From Acinetobacter nosocomialis NIPH 2119 (lineage in GTDB: Bacteria; Pseudomonadota; Gammaproteobacteria; Pseudomonadales; Moraxellaceae), in contig NZ_KB849239.1 of NCBI RefSeq assembly GCF_000368085.1, positions 62,001-126,000 on the forward strand: a DNA stretch of 64,000 bases, written 5' to 3'. A model generated the notes under the pieces. That model was not told the DNA's origin and did not search any database. It saw only the letters and a program-made list of their open reading frames with translations. This document shows positions 55,718-64,000 of the stretch, one piece after another; the first letter of the stretch is position 1, and each line of letters opens with the position of its first letter. The translations under genes were made by a program, and so were the position numbers.

Positions 55718-56911
55718 ATGCAAGATCGTATACTGCGCCGTATTTTCTTACTCGCAGGTATTGTATTGCTGGTATGGGTATTATACTTGCTCAAGCCTGT
55801 GGTCATTCCATTTCTTGGTGCTTTTTTCCTGGCTTATTTATTCAGTCCACTTGTCGATGTTCTAGTAAAAATTAAGCTCCCTCGTTGGTTGGCAATTAGC
55901 ATCGTTTTTATCGGTATCGGTGTAACTTTAACTGTTGCATTATGGTATTTGGTTCCACTCATCTGGAAACAACTTGTTTATGCTCGAGATAGTATCCCTG
56001 CTGGAATTCATTGGATTAATGCAGAGCTACTGCCTTGGATTTCTTCGACCTTCCATGTACAACAAATGGAAATCGATACCGATCAAATGTCCAAAGCGGT
56101 TATGGATTATGTCCAGACCAATTACAGTGCCGATAGCATTCAGGCTGTTTTATTAAAGCTTGCACAATCAGGTCTGAATTTTATTCAGATTGGTGGAACA
56201 CTCGTTTTAATTCCAATTATCGCTTTTTATTTTTTATTAGACTGGGACCGTATGTTGCAGAACTTACGTCGTCTCATCCCACGACCATATGAAGCCACTA
56301 CCTTACAAATCGTTCGTGAATGCCATAGTGTTTTAGGAGCATTTGTTAAAGGTCAGTTCCTCGTTATGCTTTTGCTCGGTGTGGTCTATGCGGTAGGTCT
56401 ACAATTAATTGGGTTAGAGGTTGGACTTATTATTGGTATGGTGGCAGGCCTTGCCAGTATTATTCCTTATTTGGGATTTGCAGTCGGCATTATTGCAGCC
56501 ATTATTGCAAGTCTATTTCAGTTTGGAATGGACTGGACTCACTTGTTACTCGTTGGTGTGGTTTTTATGATTGGTCAAGCTGTAGAAGGCTATATTCTAC
56601 AACCATTCCTACTCGGTGATAAAATTGGTCTTTCACCAGTTGCTGTTGTATTTGCTGTTTTGGCAGGCGCGCAACTTGCTGGTTTCTTAGGAATGCTCAT
56701 CGCATTACCAGTGGCTGCGGTCATTGTTGTACTCTTAAAGCACTTAAGGGATAACTATGAAAAGAGTAGCCTTTATGGTGCGTATTCGGAATTATTTGTG
56801 CAAGAGGGTAATATTCAGCAAATTCATGTAGAAACTGAAAATACTAAACTTGATCTTGAAGTTAAAACACAGCAAGATACAGATACACCAAATCTTTCAG
56901 ATCAGAAATAA
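55718..56911 (+). CDS. AI-2E/PerM-family membrane protein
   Basis: A 397-aa inner-membrane protein of the PerM/AI-2E exporter family with about seven helices; LYLLKPVVIPFLGAFFLAYL opens the first domain. PIIAFYFLLDWDRML and GLASIIPYLGFAVGIIAAII are conserved. Some members export autoinducer-2 or act as Na+(Li+)/H+ antiporters; many are uncharacterised. AAGG precedes the ATG. It is divergent from purM and followed by hda at 20 bp. Confidence 0.85.
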   Translation: MQDRILRRIFLLAGIVLLVWVLYLLKPVVIPFLGAFFLAYLFSPLVDVLVKIKLPRWLAISIVFIGIGVTLTVALWYLVPLIWKQLVYARDSIPAGIHWINAELLPWISSTFHVQQMEIDTDQMSKAVMDYVQTNYSADSIQAVLLKLAQSGLNFIQIGGTLVLIPIIAFYFLLDWDRMLQNLRRLIPRPYEATTLQIVRECHSVLGAFVKGQFLVMLLLGVVYAVGLQLIGLEVGLIIGMVAGLASIIPYLGFAVGIIAAIIASLFQFGMDWTHLLLVGVVFMIGQAVEGYILQPFLLGDKIGLSPVAVVFAVLAGAQLAGFLGMLIALPVAAVIVVLLKHLRDNYEKSSLYGAYSELFVQEGNIQQIHVETENTKLDLEVKTQQDTDTPNLSDQK

Positions 56912-56931
56912 TTTCAAGGCCAATTCATTAT

Positions 56932-57630
56932 ATGCGTCAACTCCAACTGGATATAGAACCTCAACTTGATGCCCGAATCAGTGATTTTTCGGGACCAGGT
57001 TGGGGGCATGTAGTCGATGCAGTGCGTCAACTACATGCAGGTCTAGTCAATAGATTTTATATCTATGGTGGAGCTGGAACAGGTAAGAGTCATTTGCTTT
57101 CAGCGATTTGTGATTCTTATTTAGAAGTAGGCAAGTCAGCAATAAAAGTTTCACTGTTGGAACTTCTTGATGCTCCGATTGAGGCAATTACTTGTTTAGA
57201 GCATTATGATTTAGTTGCTTTAGATGATATTGAATCTATTAGTGGCGTGCCGCACTGGCAAAAAGCTGTGTTTCATTTAATGAATAACCATGAAGGACAA
57301 CTTGTATTTTCTTCACGTGTTGCACCGATTGAATTAAAACTCGAGTTACCAGACTTACAATCACGTCTTACCCAAGCGGTCAGTGTAAAAGTGCCAAGTG
57401 GAAGTTTATATGCAGACCGTTATGCTTTAGTCACTTCTGTTATGGCGAGACGTGGTATCCATTTCGATCAGCAGATTGTCGACTATTTACTTTTACATGG
57501 GCCGCATCAAGCTTCTGTTTTATTACAAACCGTAGCACAGTTAGAAAAACTTCTTAAAGGTGAAAAGACTAAACTTTCAAATGCAACGTTAAGACAAATT
57601 TATGCTTTGATTGACGAATACCAACAATAA
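56932..57630 (+). CDS. hda: Hda, DnaA regulatory inactivator
   Basis: A 232-aa AAA+ protein homologous to the DnaA ATPase domain. With the beta clamp it stimulates hydrolysis of DnaA-ATP and prevents re-initiation. The N-terminal QLQLDIEPQL fits a clamp-binding motif, GGAGTGKSH is Walker A, LVALDDIESI Walker B, and QSRLTQAV the Box VII-like region. It closely follows the PerM-like gene and purM, as in other gammaproteobacteria. Confidence 0.92.
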   Translation: MRQLQLDIEPQLDARISDFSGPGWGHVVDAVRQLHAGLVNRFYIYGGAGTGKSHLLSAICDSYLEVGKSAIKVSLLELLDAPIEAITCLEHYDLVALDDIESISGVPHWQKAVFHLMNNHEGQLVFSSRVAPIELKLELPDLQSRLTQAVSVKVPSGSLYADRYALVTSVMARRGIHFDQQIVDYLLLHGPHQASVLLQTVAQLEKLLKGEKTKLSNATLRQIYALIDEYQQ

Positions 57631-57954
57631 ATTGTTTCTTACATCTCGTTATTTCTTTGGTTGGGGTGAACTTGGGTTTTTTGCTATAAAAATAATGAAC
57701 TATTAAATACTTATGCTTTAAACTTTAAAGTGTATTGTTAAATTTTTTCCTAAGAAAATTTTCATATATCAATAGATGCTTAAATAACCAAATATTTATA
57801 AAGTTATATGAACAAAATGACCGGATAGGCCGATCAAAATATCTTGAGAAATTCTGATTCCTGTGACAAAGTACGCACAAAGGATGCGATTGCAAAAGTG
57901 GACACTTTGCAATATTGACAAAGAAAAATGAAAAAAATAGGTAAGGAGAAGGGT
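57631..57954. other. Intergenic region, 324 bp
   Basis: AT-rich interval between hda and the first CSLREA protein. It holds an imperfect palindrome at 57889-57913 close to the downstream gene. The rest shows no ORF, RNA or strong terminator. Confidence 0.6.
57889..57913. promoter_or_regulatory. Imperfect palindrome, possible operator
   Basis: ATTGCAAAAGT at 57889 mirrors ACTTTGCAAT ending at 57913 (one-base asymmetry), with GGAC in the middle. It lies about 40 bp upstream of the CSLREA gene start, a position suited to an operator. Confidence 0.4.
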
Positions 57955-59805
57955 ATGCTCAAACGGAGCATTGCTTTTGCATTATTGGCTGCTGCTGGGC
58001 ACGCTTATTCTGCTGATATTCAAGTGACAAGTTTAGCTGATGAAGATAAAGATGATACGGTATGTACGCTTAGGGAAGCTGTACAGTTCCTAAATTATCG
58101 TGGCTCATCTAATGCAGCTGACGTTGAAAAATATGCAAATGGGTATCATGGTTGTGGAAATAAAGATGCTTCATCAAATATTATTTTACAGCGCGATCAA
58201 GAATATAGCTTAAATAGCAGAATAACGATTACAGCTCCTCTTACAATTAGTACAGCAAAAAATGATTCTACTTTAGTAGACGATCAACCAGGTTCGCATA
58301 ACGCGACAATAAAAATGGTGGGTACAGATCAGCTATTTAAGATTGATGATGAGAATGTTGAAAAAGCATCTTTTTCTGTTTCTTTAAGCGATCTTAATTT
58401 ACAAGGTGCAGGTTCTAGTACGACAGCATTAGAAGGCGGGTTGATTTATAACCATGAACAATTAATTATTCGAAATTCACGTTTGATAAATGGTTATGCA
58501 ACACGAGGTGGTGCAATTTATAACGCAGGTAATTTATCTAATACGGCAAATACTGCTGGTATCGTTACGCTTATCAATAATTTAATTCAGAATAATAAAG
58601 CAGCTCAAGGTGGCGTTCTATATAGCGAAATGCCACTCTATTTTATTACTCAATCAGTAATACGTGATAATGAAGTTACAACGGCAGATAATGCTTTACT
58701 TTATACACAAACTAAATTTGCCGATGAAAGTACAGGGGGGTATTTAACTTCCAGAGCAATTGGTATAAGTAATAGTACAATTTTTCATAATAAAGGTGGT
58801 TTTATTGCGAACGTCCGAGACGGAATGTTTGTTAATAACATTACCATGATTAAAAATGATAAAGGGCTATTTCTTGATGCTCCACAAAGTAATGCCTCGG
58901 TTTCAAATAGTATATTAGTAGGAAATACTGTTAATTGTCAGGTAAGTACGACTGACAAGGCCGTCATACAAAGTAATTTAGTTACAGCAGAATGTAATCG
59001 TAATGCTACTGCAAAGCTACCTAATATTCTTTATCCAAATAATGAAAAATTAATTGCTGGTGACAGTGATGAGGGGGTATGTGATGTAACTTCTCCGACA
59101 GGATTATTATGTCCTTACAATACACCCAAAGATAGTTTTTTAGGTTTCTTTAAGCCTCGTTTACTTGAAAGCTATCAAAGTTTATCTGACTCATTGATCA
59201 TTAATAAAGGTCGTCTTTATAGTGATGCTACTTCAATTGGTTTAGCAAGCTGCGAGAGATATGATCAACGTGGTAAAAATCGTAGTGGTTACGATGAACT
59301 TTGTGATTTAGGTGCAATTGAATATATTTTAGATAACCAAATTGCTCCAGTTGGCCAAGATATTAAATATGGTCAAGTTGCAAAATTTAGTATTTTAGGC
59401 TCTTTGAGTGAAGCAGATTTGGTCACTCCTGCTACATGTAAACGTTTATTTGGTGACCGTCCTGATGGTAAAGAATGGCAACCTGGATGTCTTAAAGTTA
59501 TACAAAGTACTGATACGCCAATTTCTAAAGGTACTGTTACTTTAGATCAGAATGGAAATGTTGTTTACACACCAAATGGAAATTGGCATGGTGCAGACAT
59601 TTTTAAAATTCAAGTTGTTACGAGTGTATCAAGATTTAATGATGGTTCAGATTTTCAATATATTACTATTCCTGCAACTGTAGTCCAAGAACCTGTATCT
59701 GGCATCGAAGATAAGTCTGTGAGCACAGGTGGAGGGGGAAGTGTTGGTAGTGGATTAATTTTAGGGTTATTTGGATTAATTGCATTACGCCGTTTCAAGT
59801 CATAA
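57955..59805 (+). CDS. Exported CSLREA-domain protein with sorting tail
   Basis: A 616-aa secreted protein. A signal peptide ([20 protein letters not shown]) is followed by a CSLREA domain ([10 protein letters not shown]), a repetitive beta-helix-like middle rich in Asn and Ser ([15 protein letters not shown]) and a C-terminal [25 protein letters not shown] tail. The tail matches the GlyGly-CTERM pattern cut by rhombosortases in T2SS-competent bacteria. The start at 57955 has AAGGAG; a frame from 57928 has a weaker site. It is the first of two related genes. Binding target and function unknown. Confidence 0.82.
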   Translation: MLKRSIAFALLAAAGHAYSADIQVTSLADEDKDDTVCTLREAVQFLNYRGSSNAADVEKYANGYHGCGNKDASSNIILQRDQEYSLNSRITITAPLTISTAKNDSTLVDDQPGSHNATIKMVGTDQLFKIDDENVEKASFSVSLSDLNLQGAGSSTTALEGGLIYNHEQLIIRNSRLINGYATRGGAIYNAGNLSNTANTAGIVTLINNLIQNNKAAQGGVLYSEMPLYFITQSVIRDNEVTTADNALLYTQTKFADESTGGYLTSRAIGISNSTIFHNKGGFIANVRDGMFVNNITMIKNDKGLFLDAPQSNASVSNSILVGNTVNCQVSTTDKAVIQSNLVTAECNRNATAKLPNILYPNNEKLIAGDSDEGVCDVTSPTGLLCPYNTPKDSFLGFFKPRLLESYQSLSDSLIINKGRLYSDATSIGLASCERYDQRGKNRSGYDELCDLGAIEYILDNQIAPVGQDIKYGQVAKFSILGSLSEADLVTPATCKRLFGDRPDGKEWQPGCLKVIQSTDTPISKGTVTLDQNGNVVYTPNGNWHGADIFKIQVVTSVSRFNDGSDFQYITIPATVVQEPVSGIEDKSVSTGGGGSVGSGLILGLFGLIALRRFKS

Positions 59806-59820
59806 TCAGGGATGAGGACT

Positions 59821-62256
59821 ATGAAAAATTATAAAAAAGCACTAGGTGTGATTGCTGTTATTGCAGCAATGCCTTTAATGGCTCAAACCACAATAAAAGT
59901 TACAACATTTGATGATGAAGATAATGAGAACATGAATGCATGTTCTTTACGTGAAGCTATTACAGCAGCAGAAATGCGAAAATCTTATGGAGGATGTGAA
60001 GTTCCCGCAATCGATAAGAATTATACAATTCAACTCGAAGCTGGTATTTATACTTTAAATAAAGAGTTAACTCCTAAAGTTGCTTTAAATATCATTGGTA
60101 AAGAGGCAACAGATTGGGAGCGAAAAGGGGTCTTAACTAATGACTATCCAGCTCAAAAAACGCTTCAAACCCATATAAATGCTGGTGGAAAATCACGTAT
60201 CTTTAATACAGCTGTTTACCAACAACCTTTAGCGTTGACTAATATCATTTTAGAAAATGGCAAAAGTACTGAACAAGGTGGTGCAATTTATGCTGGTGCG
60301 GATATAACTCTAAAAAATAGCCAGATTCTAAATTCGCAAGCTCCTAAAGGTGGAGCAATTTATCTGGGAGGAAGTAATGCTAGTTTGACGATGAATCATT
60401 CCTTGATCCAAGGCAATGGTAAGACTTCTATTGAAGGTAGTATTCTTGCAATGAGTTGTATGTTTAATAACACATACAGCTCACGTACTTTATCGCTTGA
60501 CTCAAATAGCTTTATAGACAATGGGGCAACAGATTCTATAAGTACTTTTGACTTTTGTGGTAGCCCTACAGCGACTTTTACGAATAATACAATTGCGAAA
60601 AATATAGCCAGCCTGACTAATGGTAGTATTCTTAAATTTACTGGAGATGCTGATCCCTCACAGAATCAAACTAGTAATTTAAGCTCATCTAGTAGTTTAG
60701 CATTGCAAAACAATACAATAGTTGAGAACTCTGCAAATACAACTTTTCTATATGATAAATTAGGGAAAAAAGACTTAAATTTTAATGTATTAGCATTTAA
60801 TAAAGGTTCTTATGCATGTAAATATTTATTAGGAGCGGCGTCAGCTGAAAAAGATACTGGATTAAATTTGAAATTTAATGCATTAAACTTAACAGGTGAT
60901 AGTCCAAAATGTGATGTACCTACAGAATTAATTCCTACAGGAAATACAAATATTGATATAAAAAATGAAGTCTTTAGTGCTTTATTAGAGCCTTTAAAAG
61001 AAGCTAATGAGAATAATGGTTTTTTACCAATTTATTACCCTAAAAATAATTTCTCAGCAACAGATTTGATCGATGTAGATACGGAAAATAAGGGTACATG
61101 TCAAAATCAAGACCAACGTGGATTATCCAGATTAGTAAGTAATACGTATTATTATCAAACGCTAGGCAACATTAAAAATAGTTGTGATATTGGTTCAATT
61201 GAATTAATGAAGCTTACAGCAGGTGACTTAGAAGGTTTAGGCAATATCTCATTTACGACTTTACTAGATACTTTTCAGAAAAGTTACGATTTGTATGATG
61301 GTTTGCTAAAAGATTCAACTACACCATCAAATTTTATTGTTTATTATAAAGTTCGTTTAGCTGAATTTAAGGATTTACTTGATAAATTTAAGAATGATAC
61401 TGCTCATGTAAATACAAAATATCGAGCTATCTATATAGATTTAAAAAACTATGGTTTTCCACTGCCAAGTGAAGACACGAATCATGTATTGAATTTTTTT
61501 AATACGACTGATTATAGTGTTAAAGCAGAACCACTAGGTGTTGGGCAGAAAGTAGAAGATTTAACATCTGATACTGAGACTAAGAAAAATCAGCGGTGTG
61601 AGTGGAATCCGACAGTACAGCAAATTCTCTTTTATCGTGTTGATGATGATGTTACTTCAAATACAACATATGAATTTTGTAAATATACAATTACTACTAA
61701 AACTGGGGAGGAACTGAGTAGCGGGTTGATTAAAGCGAAATTTGCCAATATTGCCCCTGTTTCAGGAGATGGTACGATAAGCTTTAAATACTTAGCTAAT
61801 GAAATTATTCCACTAAATTTACTTAAATATGCAAATGATGATGGTGATGGACCCGTTAATACACTTAGTACTAAACCTAATAAATCTCCATTTTGGGTAA
61901 ATGATCAAGGTGCTGAGCTACCAATTTACTTACCGAGTAAAACATCAAAAGATGGAATTTTTACGGTAGTCAAAGCTGATCGGGAAGGTCCATGTCCAGG
62001 CAAAGATAGTAAAAATACGTGTTATGGTGGTAACATCTATATTCAAGCAAAAAATGTATTTAATACTTTCAATGATACATTGACTTATTATGTTTATGAT
62101 GCAGATGGAACTATTTCAGCTAAAGCAGGAACGATTAATTTAGTAAGTACAGCAACTACAACAGATGATTCTCGAAGTGGAGGTGGAGGAAGTATTGGAA
62201 TTTTCTCTCTTGCTTCCTTACTAAGTTTAATTGCTTATAGACGTTACCGTAAATAA
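59821..62256 (+). CDS. Exported CSLREA-domain protein with sorting tail (second copy)
   Basis: An 811-aa relative of the upstream protein, 15 bp downstream and thus co-transcribed. It has a signal peptide (ALGVIAVIAAMPLMA), CSLREAITAAE, Asn/Ser-rich parallel beta-helix-like repeats and a C-terminal GGGGSIGIF-hydrophobic-RRYRK tail. GAGG sits before the ATG at 59821; an earlier ATG at 59812 is too close to a site. The extra length comes from additional beta-rich domains (DGTISFKYLANEIIPLNL). Probably surface exposed or secreted; function unknown. Confidence 0.82.
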   Translation: MKNYKKALGVIAVIAAMPLMAQTTIKVTTFDDEDNENMNACSLREAITAAEMRKSYGGCEVPAIDKNYTIQLEAGIYTLNKELTPKVALNIIGKEATDWERKGVLTNDYPAQKTLQTHINAGGKSRIFNTAVYQQPLALTNIILENGKSTEQGGAIYAGADITLKNSQILNSQAPKGGAIYLGGSNASLTMNHSLIQGNGKTSIEGSILAMSCMFNNTYSSRTLSLDSNSFIDNGATDSISTFDFCGSPTATFTNNTIAKNIASLTNGSILKFTGDADPSQNQTSNLSSSSSLALQNNTIVENSANTTFLYDKLGKKDLNFNVLAFNKGSYACKYLLGAASAEKDTGLNLKFNALNLTGDSPKCDVPTELIPTGNTNIDIKNEVFSALLEPLKEANENNGFLPIYYPKNNFSATDLIDVDTENKGTCQNQDQRGLSRLVSNTYYYQTLGNIKNSCDIGSIELMKLTAGDLEGLGNISFTTLLDTFQKSYDLYDGLLKDSTTPSNFIVYYKVRLAEFKDLLDKFKNDTAHVNTKYRAIYIDLKNYGFPLPSEDTNHVLNFFNTTDYSVKAEPLGVGQKVEDLTSDTETKKNQRCEWNPTVQQILFYRVDDDVTSNTTYEFCKYTITTKTGEELSSGLIKAKFANIAPVSGDGTISFKYLANEIIPLNLLKYANDDGDGPVNTLSTKPNKSPFWVNDQGAELPIYLPSKTSKDGIFTVVKADREGPCPGKDSKNTCYGGNIYIQAKNVFNTFNDTLTYYVYDADGTISAKAGTINLVSTATTTDDSRSGGGGSIGIFSLASLLSLIAYRRYRK

Positions 62257-62265
62257 GCATAAATA

Positions 62266-62292
62266 AAAAAGCCTCCATAGGAGGCTTTTTTA
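62266..62292. terminator. Intrinsic terminator
   Basis: AAAAAGCCTCC pairs with GGAGGCTTTTT around a 3- to 4-nt loop, with T-run. It ends the CSLREA unit and can also serve the convergent DUF3106 gene. Confidence 0.9.
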
Positions 62293-62336
62293 TTACTTGT
62301 TATATTTTTGAATAGCACATTATTAAAAAACAGTTT

Positions 62337-62726
62337 TTAGTGCTCTAAATATTTGTTGATATATTCTTCACGTATAGCGGTTCTTTCATCAGCACTTGCT
62401 TTGAGCATGCGTTGACGTAAATCATTACGTTCTTGTGTACTCATTTTTTGCCAAGCTTCACGCATTTTCTGTTTTTCTGCATCTGGAAGTTGGTTGAACC
62501 AATCCATACGTTGTTGCAGATTAGCGCTTTGGTTTGCTGGTAATTCTTTCAAGCTTTGATAGCGTTTAATTACTGCTCGTTGTTCTTCTTCAGACAAAGC
62601 ATTCCAAGTATCATCTACTTGAGTATTGGCATCTTTAGAAAAAATCCAGAAACGTTCAAAACCCGCAAAACTGGTTTGCAGGAAACTTAATGAACAAAGG
62701 ATAAGTGCTAACTTTTTAGCTACCAT
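62337..62726 (-). CDS. DUF3106-family exported protein
   Basis: A 129-aa protein with a signal peptide (LALILCSLSFLQTSFA) and a helical Arg/Gln/Glu-rich body of repeated W..L...E/R motifs (WNALSEEEQRAVIKRYQ, WFNQLPDAEKQKMRE, WQKMSTQERNDLRQR). This is the DUF3106 pattern and superficially resembles Spy/CpxP-like periplasmic helices. Start is ATG 62726 with GAGGA upstream; a GTG at 62744 is alternative. It overlaps the anti-sigma gene by 11 bp and belongs to the sigma-factor operon. Confidence 0.75.
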   Translation of the reverse strand: MVAKKLALILCSLSFLQTSFAGFERFWIFSKDANTQVDDTWNALSEEEQRAVIKRYQSLKELPANQSANLQQRMDWFNQLPDAEKQKMREAWQKMSTQERNDLRQRMLKASADERTAIREEYINKYLEH

Positions 62727-63036
62727 GTTGAACTTTATCCTCACCCAACACCATCAGCATTTCTAAATCTTCCACCATTTGTGGTGATAATTTAGGATTT
62801 ACAACCACTTGATTTTGTGGCTTATCCATCATATCTACCGAATTAGGCAAAATAACAAAACCAGTAATTGCTGCTGCAAGTGCAAAACCAGTCATTTTCC
62901 AGACACTATAAAAAGAGGCTGGTTTTTGTTGGATATGGTCAAGCACATGATTCATCACCACTGTTTTATTTTTATGGTGATGGGCCAAACTATCGAGTTT
63001 AGACGTCACCTTTTTAGTGAAATCATCATGATTCAT
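62716..63036 (-). CDS. Candidate anti-sigma factor (DUF3619-like)
   Basis: A 106-aa protein with a charged cytosolic N-terminus (MNHDDFTKKVTSKLDSLAHHH), one transmembrane helix (VWKMTGFALAAAITGFVIL) and a short periplasmic tail. This fits a membrane anti-sigma factor that holds the sigma factor at the membrane; the family resembles DUF3619, found between ECF sigma and DUF3106 genes in other proteobacteria (recalled, not searched). It overlaps the sigma gene end by 11 bp. Confidence 0.65.
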   Translation of the reverse strand: MNHDDFTKKVTSKLDSLAHHHKNKTVVMNHVLDHIQQKPASFYSVWKMTGFALAAAITGFVILPNSVDMMDKPQNQVVVNPKLSPQMVEDLEMLMVLGEDKVQHGS

Positions 63037-63661
63037 TGGAACCTCCCATGGGATTTAAATGCGCTAAGTACTCTCTAAGTCCCTGAATTGCTCGATGATA
63101 ATGGGTTTTTACACTACCTTCAGTACAGTTCATGATTTGCGCTGTGGTGTGGGTATCGAAACCTTCCCAAGCACGTAACATGAAAGCTTGTTGTTGGCGA
63201 ACAGGTAGTTTTGCAATCGCTTCCTGAATTTCTTCTATGGTCACTGCTTGATCTAGAAAATCTGCTGGATTGATTGCTTTTTCATCGACAATATCAATGA
63301 TTTCTTCATCATCATTGTCTAGACTAACTTTTTTGAAGAATGAAAATGGATTTGCTCGACGAGCTTCTTTGCGGCGCCAATCCTGAAGTTTATTGTTTAG
63401 AATGGTATAAAACAGCGGATACCATTCTTCAGTACTTCGATCAGAATAAGACTTGTGTAAAGCAATAAATGCTTCTTGAACCAAGTCCATGGCAATGCCC
63501 TGTTGACCTTGGGTAGCACTTTCCATCATCACTAAAGCACGTCCAGTAACATCTTGCATAAAAACCTTTAGGCGTTGTTCAGCCGTGCTGGCATGAACAC
63601 TAGATGCTTCCGATCGAGACTTTTTCGGTGCTAAATCCATGGAGATGGAAAATCCTGTCAT
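63026..63661 (-). CDS. ECF-type RNA polymerase sigma factor
   Basis: A 211-aa sigma-70-family protein of the ECF group. Region 2 is seen in GIAMDLVQEAFIALHKSY and YTILNNKLQDWRRKEARR, and region 4 in IAKLPVRQQQAFMLRAWEGF and NCTEGSVKTHYHRAIQGL. An acidic linker (DNDDEEIIDIVDE) separates them. The start at 63661 follows AAGGTGGG; a frame from 63685 adds 8 residues. It heads an operon with an anti-sigma candidate and a DUF3106 protein and has an ECF-like promoter upstream, suggesting autoregulation. It resembles the Pseudomonas SbrI system in layout. Confidence 0.87.
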   Translation of the reverse strand: MTGFSISMDLAPKKSRSEASSVHASTAEQRLKVFMQDVTGRALVMMESATQGQQGIAMDLVQEAFIALHKSYSDRSTEEWYPLFYTILNNKLQDWRRKEARRANPFSFFKKVSLDNDDEEIIDIVDEKAINPADFLDQAVTIEEIQEAIAKLPVRQQQAFMLRAWEGFDTHTTAQIMNCTEGSVKTHYHRAIQGLREYLAHLNPMGGSNES

Positions 63662-63699
63662 TGGACGTACCCACCTTATCTTCAATATATCTCTTATAT

Positions 63700-63727
63700 A
63701 ACGTTGAAAAGAGGTGGGAGGTTGACA
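63700..63727 (-). promoter_or_regulatory. ECF-like promoter of sigma operon
   Basis: On the minus strand TGTCAACC (63727-63720) is followed 16 nt later by CGTTAT (from 63703). This is the AAC/CGT spacing usual for ECF-dependent promoters, about 40 nt before the sigma gene start. It is compatible with autoregulation. The match is by pattern only. Confidence 0.4.
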
Positions 63728-63799
63728 ACAATCGGCTATTTTTTAGTAGTGTAAATGATTTTTTTCACAAATATGAGCGATGTAAAATAAATTAACGTT

Positions 63800-64000
63800 T
63801 TATTGGCGTTGGCGAACCATTTCAAAAAAACAAATTGATCCTGCAATTGCTACATTTAACGACTCTTGACCACCTGGTTGCGGTATTGTTACTGATTGTG
63901 CATGCTCTAAAGCGTAATCACTTGCGCCTTGTCCTTCGTTGCCTAAAATCCAAACACATGGTTTTGAAAGATCTTTTGAATAAAGACTGGTCGAGCGATG
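63800..64000 (-). CDS. TrmH/SpoU-family RNA methyltransferase (3' part)
   Basis: The last 66 codons of a gene truncated by the window edge; the stop is TAA at 63800-63802. The protein ends with GNEGQGAS (SpoU motif 2) and VTIPQPGGQESLNVAIAGSI (motif 3), the SAM-binding knot of 2'-O-ribose methyltransferases, then FFEMVRQRQ. It fits the TrmH/RlmB group. It is a partial gene, so the exact subfamily and target base cannot be given. Confidence 0.88.
   Translation of the reverse strand, partial: HRSTSLYSKDLSKPCVWILGNEGQGASDYALEHAQSVTIPQPGGQESLNVAIAGSICFFEMVRQRQ

Noticed and set aside
57955..62256. Horizontal transfer of the CSLREA genes
   Set aside because: They read as more AT-rich and Asn-rich than their neighbours, but this is common for repetitive surface proteins and no mobility gene or direct repeat flanks them.
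1..64000. Insertion sequences, integrases, CRISPR arrays or rRNA
   Set aside because: None was recognised on either strand. XerC is the chromosomal recombinase, not a mobile-element integrase.

Overview
The window looks like a chromosomal segment of Acinetobacter, most likely the A. baumannii/calcoaceticus complex. The DNA is AT-rich and gene-dense. GyrA has the Acinetobacter length and quinolone motif, the LolF-type permease and the lptM-lysA-dapF-xerC group fit that genus, and most core proteins read as gammaproteobacterial (Moraxellales). This is inferred from protein similarity recalled from memory, not from a search. No transposase, integrase, CRISPR array, rRNA or complete tRNA was seen.

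Layout. 1-405: no CDS, but a strongly folded RNA element (17-bp stem closing two hairpins) that resembles phage C4/CI-type antisense RNAs. 406-9331: accessory metabolic and detoxification region with three TetR-family regulators, an old-yellow-enzyme reductase (NemA type), two exported alpha/beta hydrolases, two short-chain dehydrogenases, a nitroreductase and a glycerate kinase. 9726-13004: a YdeP/FdhF-like molybdopterin oxidoreductase with FdhD. 13124-18173: DUF1232 protein, PdxB, EpmA, a Tim44-like protein and RadA. 18349-21474: two tandem CycA-type amino acid permeases. 21615-25724: lptM, lysA, dapF and xerC, with an inverted LysE exporter between the last two. 26190-29859: EtfBA, an AraC regulator and an exported metallo-beta-lactamase-fold hydrolase. 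30255-32969: gyrA.

33026-36835 (minus): a four-gene set (ArnT-like transferase, GtrA-like membrane protein, GtrB/ArnC-like glycosyltransferase, YdjC/NaxD-like deacetylase) that together could make and transfer an amino sugar to lipid A. 37092-41944 (minus): TolC, HlyD and two ABC-2 permeases with no ATPase. 42309-48391: serC, an unrecognised protein with a small membrane ORF, a YaiI-family protein, an EamA transporter and the lipoprotein-release pair lolF-lolD. 48475-57630: ComEC, an LpxL/LpxM-type acyltransferase, an S49 protease, an alpha/beta hydrolase, purM-purN, a PerM-type membrane protein and Hda. 57955-62256: two tandem exported CSLREA-domain proteins with Gly-rich/transmembrane/Arg C-terminal sorting tails. 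62337-63661 (minus): an ECF-type sigma factor, a membrane anti-sigma candidate and a DUF3106 protein. 63800-64000 (minus): the 3' end of a TrmH/SpoU RNA methyltransferase gene.

Working together, the core genes cover lysine/peptidoglycan precursor synthesis (lysA, dapF), serine and PLP synthesis (serC, pdxB), purine synthesis (purMN), electron transfer (etfBA), replication and repair (gyrA, hda, radA, xerC) and the envelope (lolDF, lptM, lipid A genes). The accessory genes are mainly regulator-controlled detoxification, export and surface proteins. Many start codons were moved downstream from the longest reading frame on ribosome-binding-site or family-start evidence; each case is stated.
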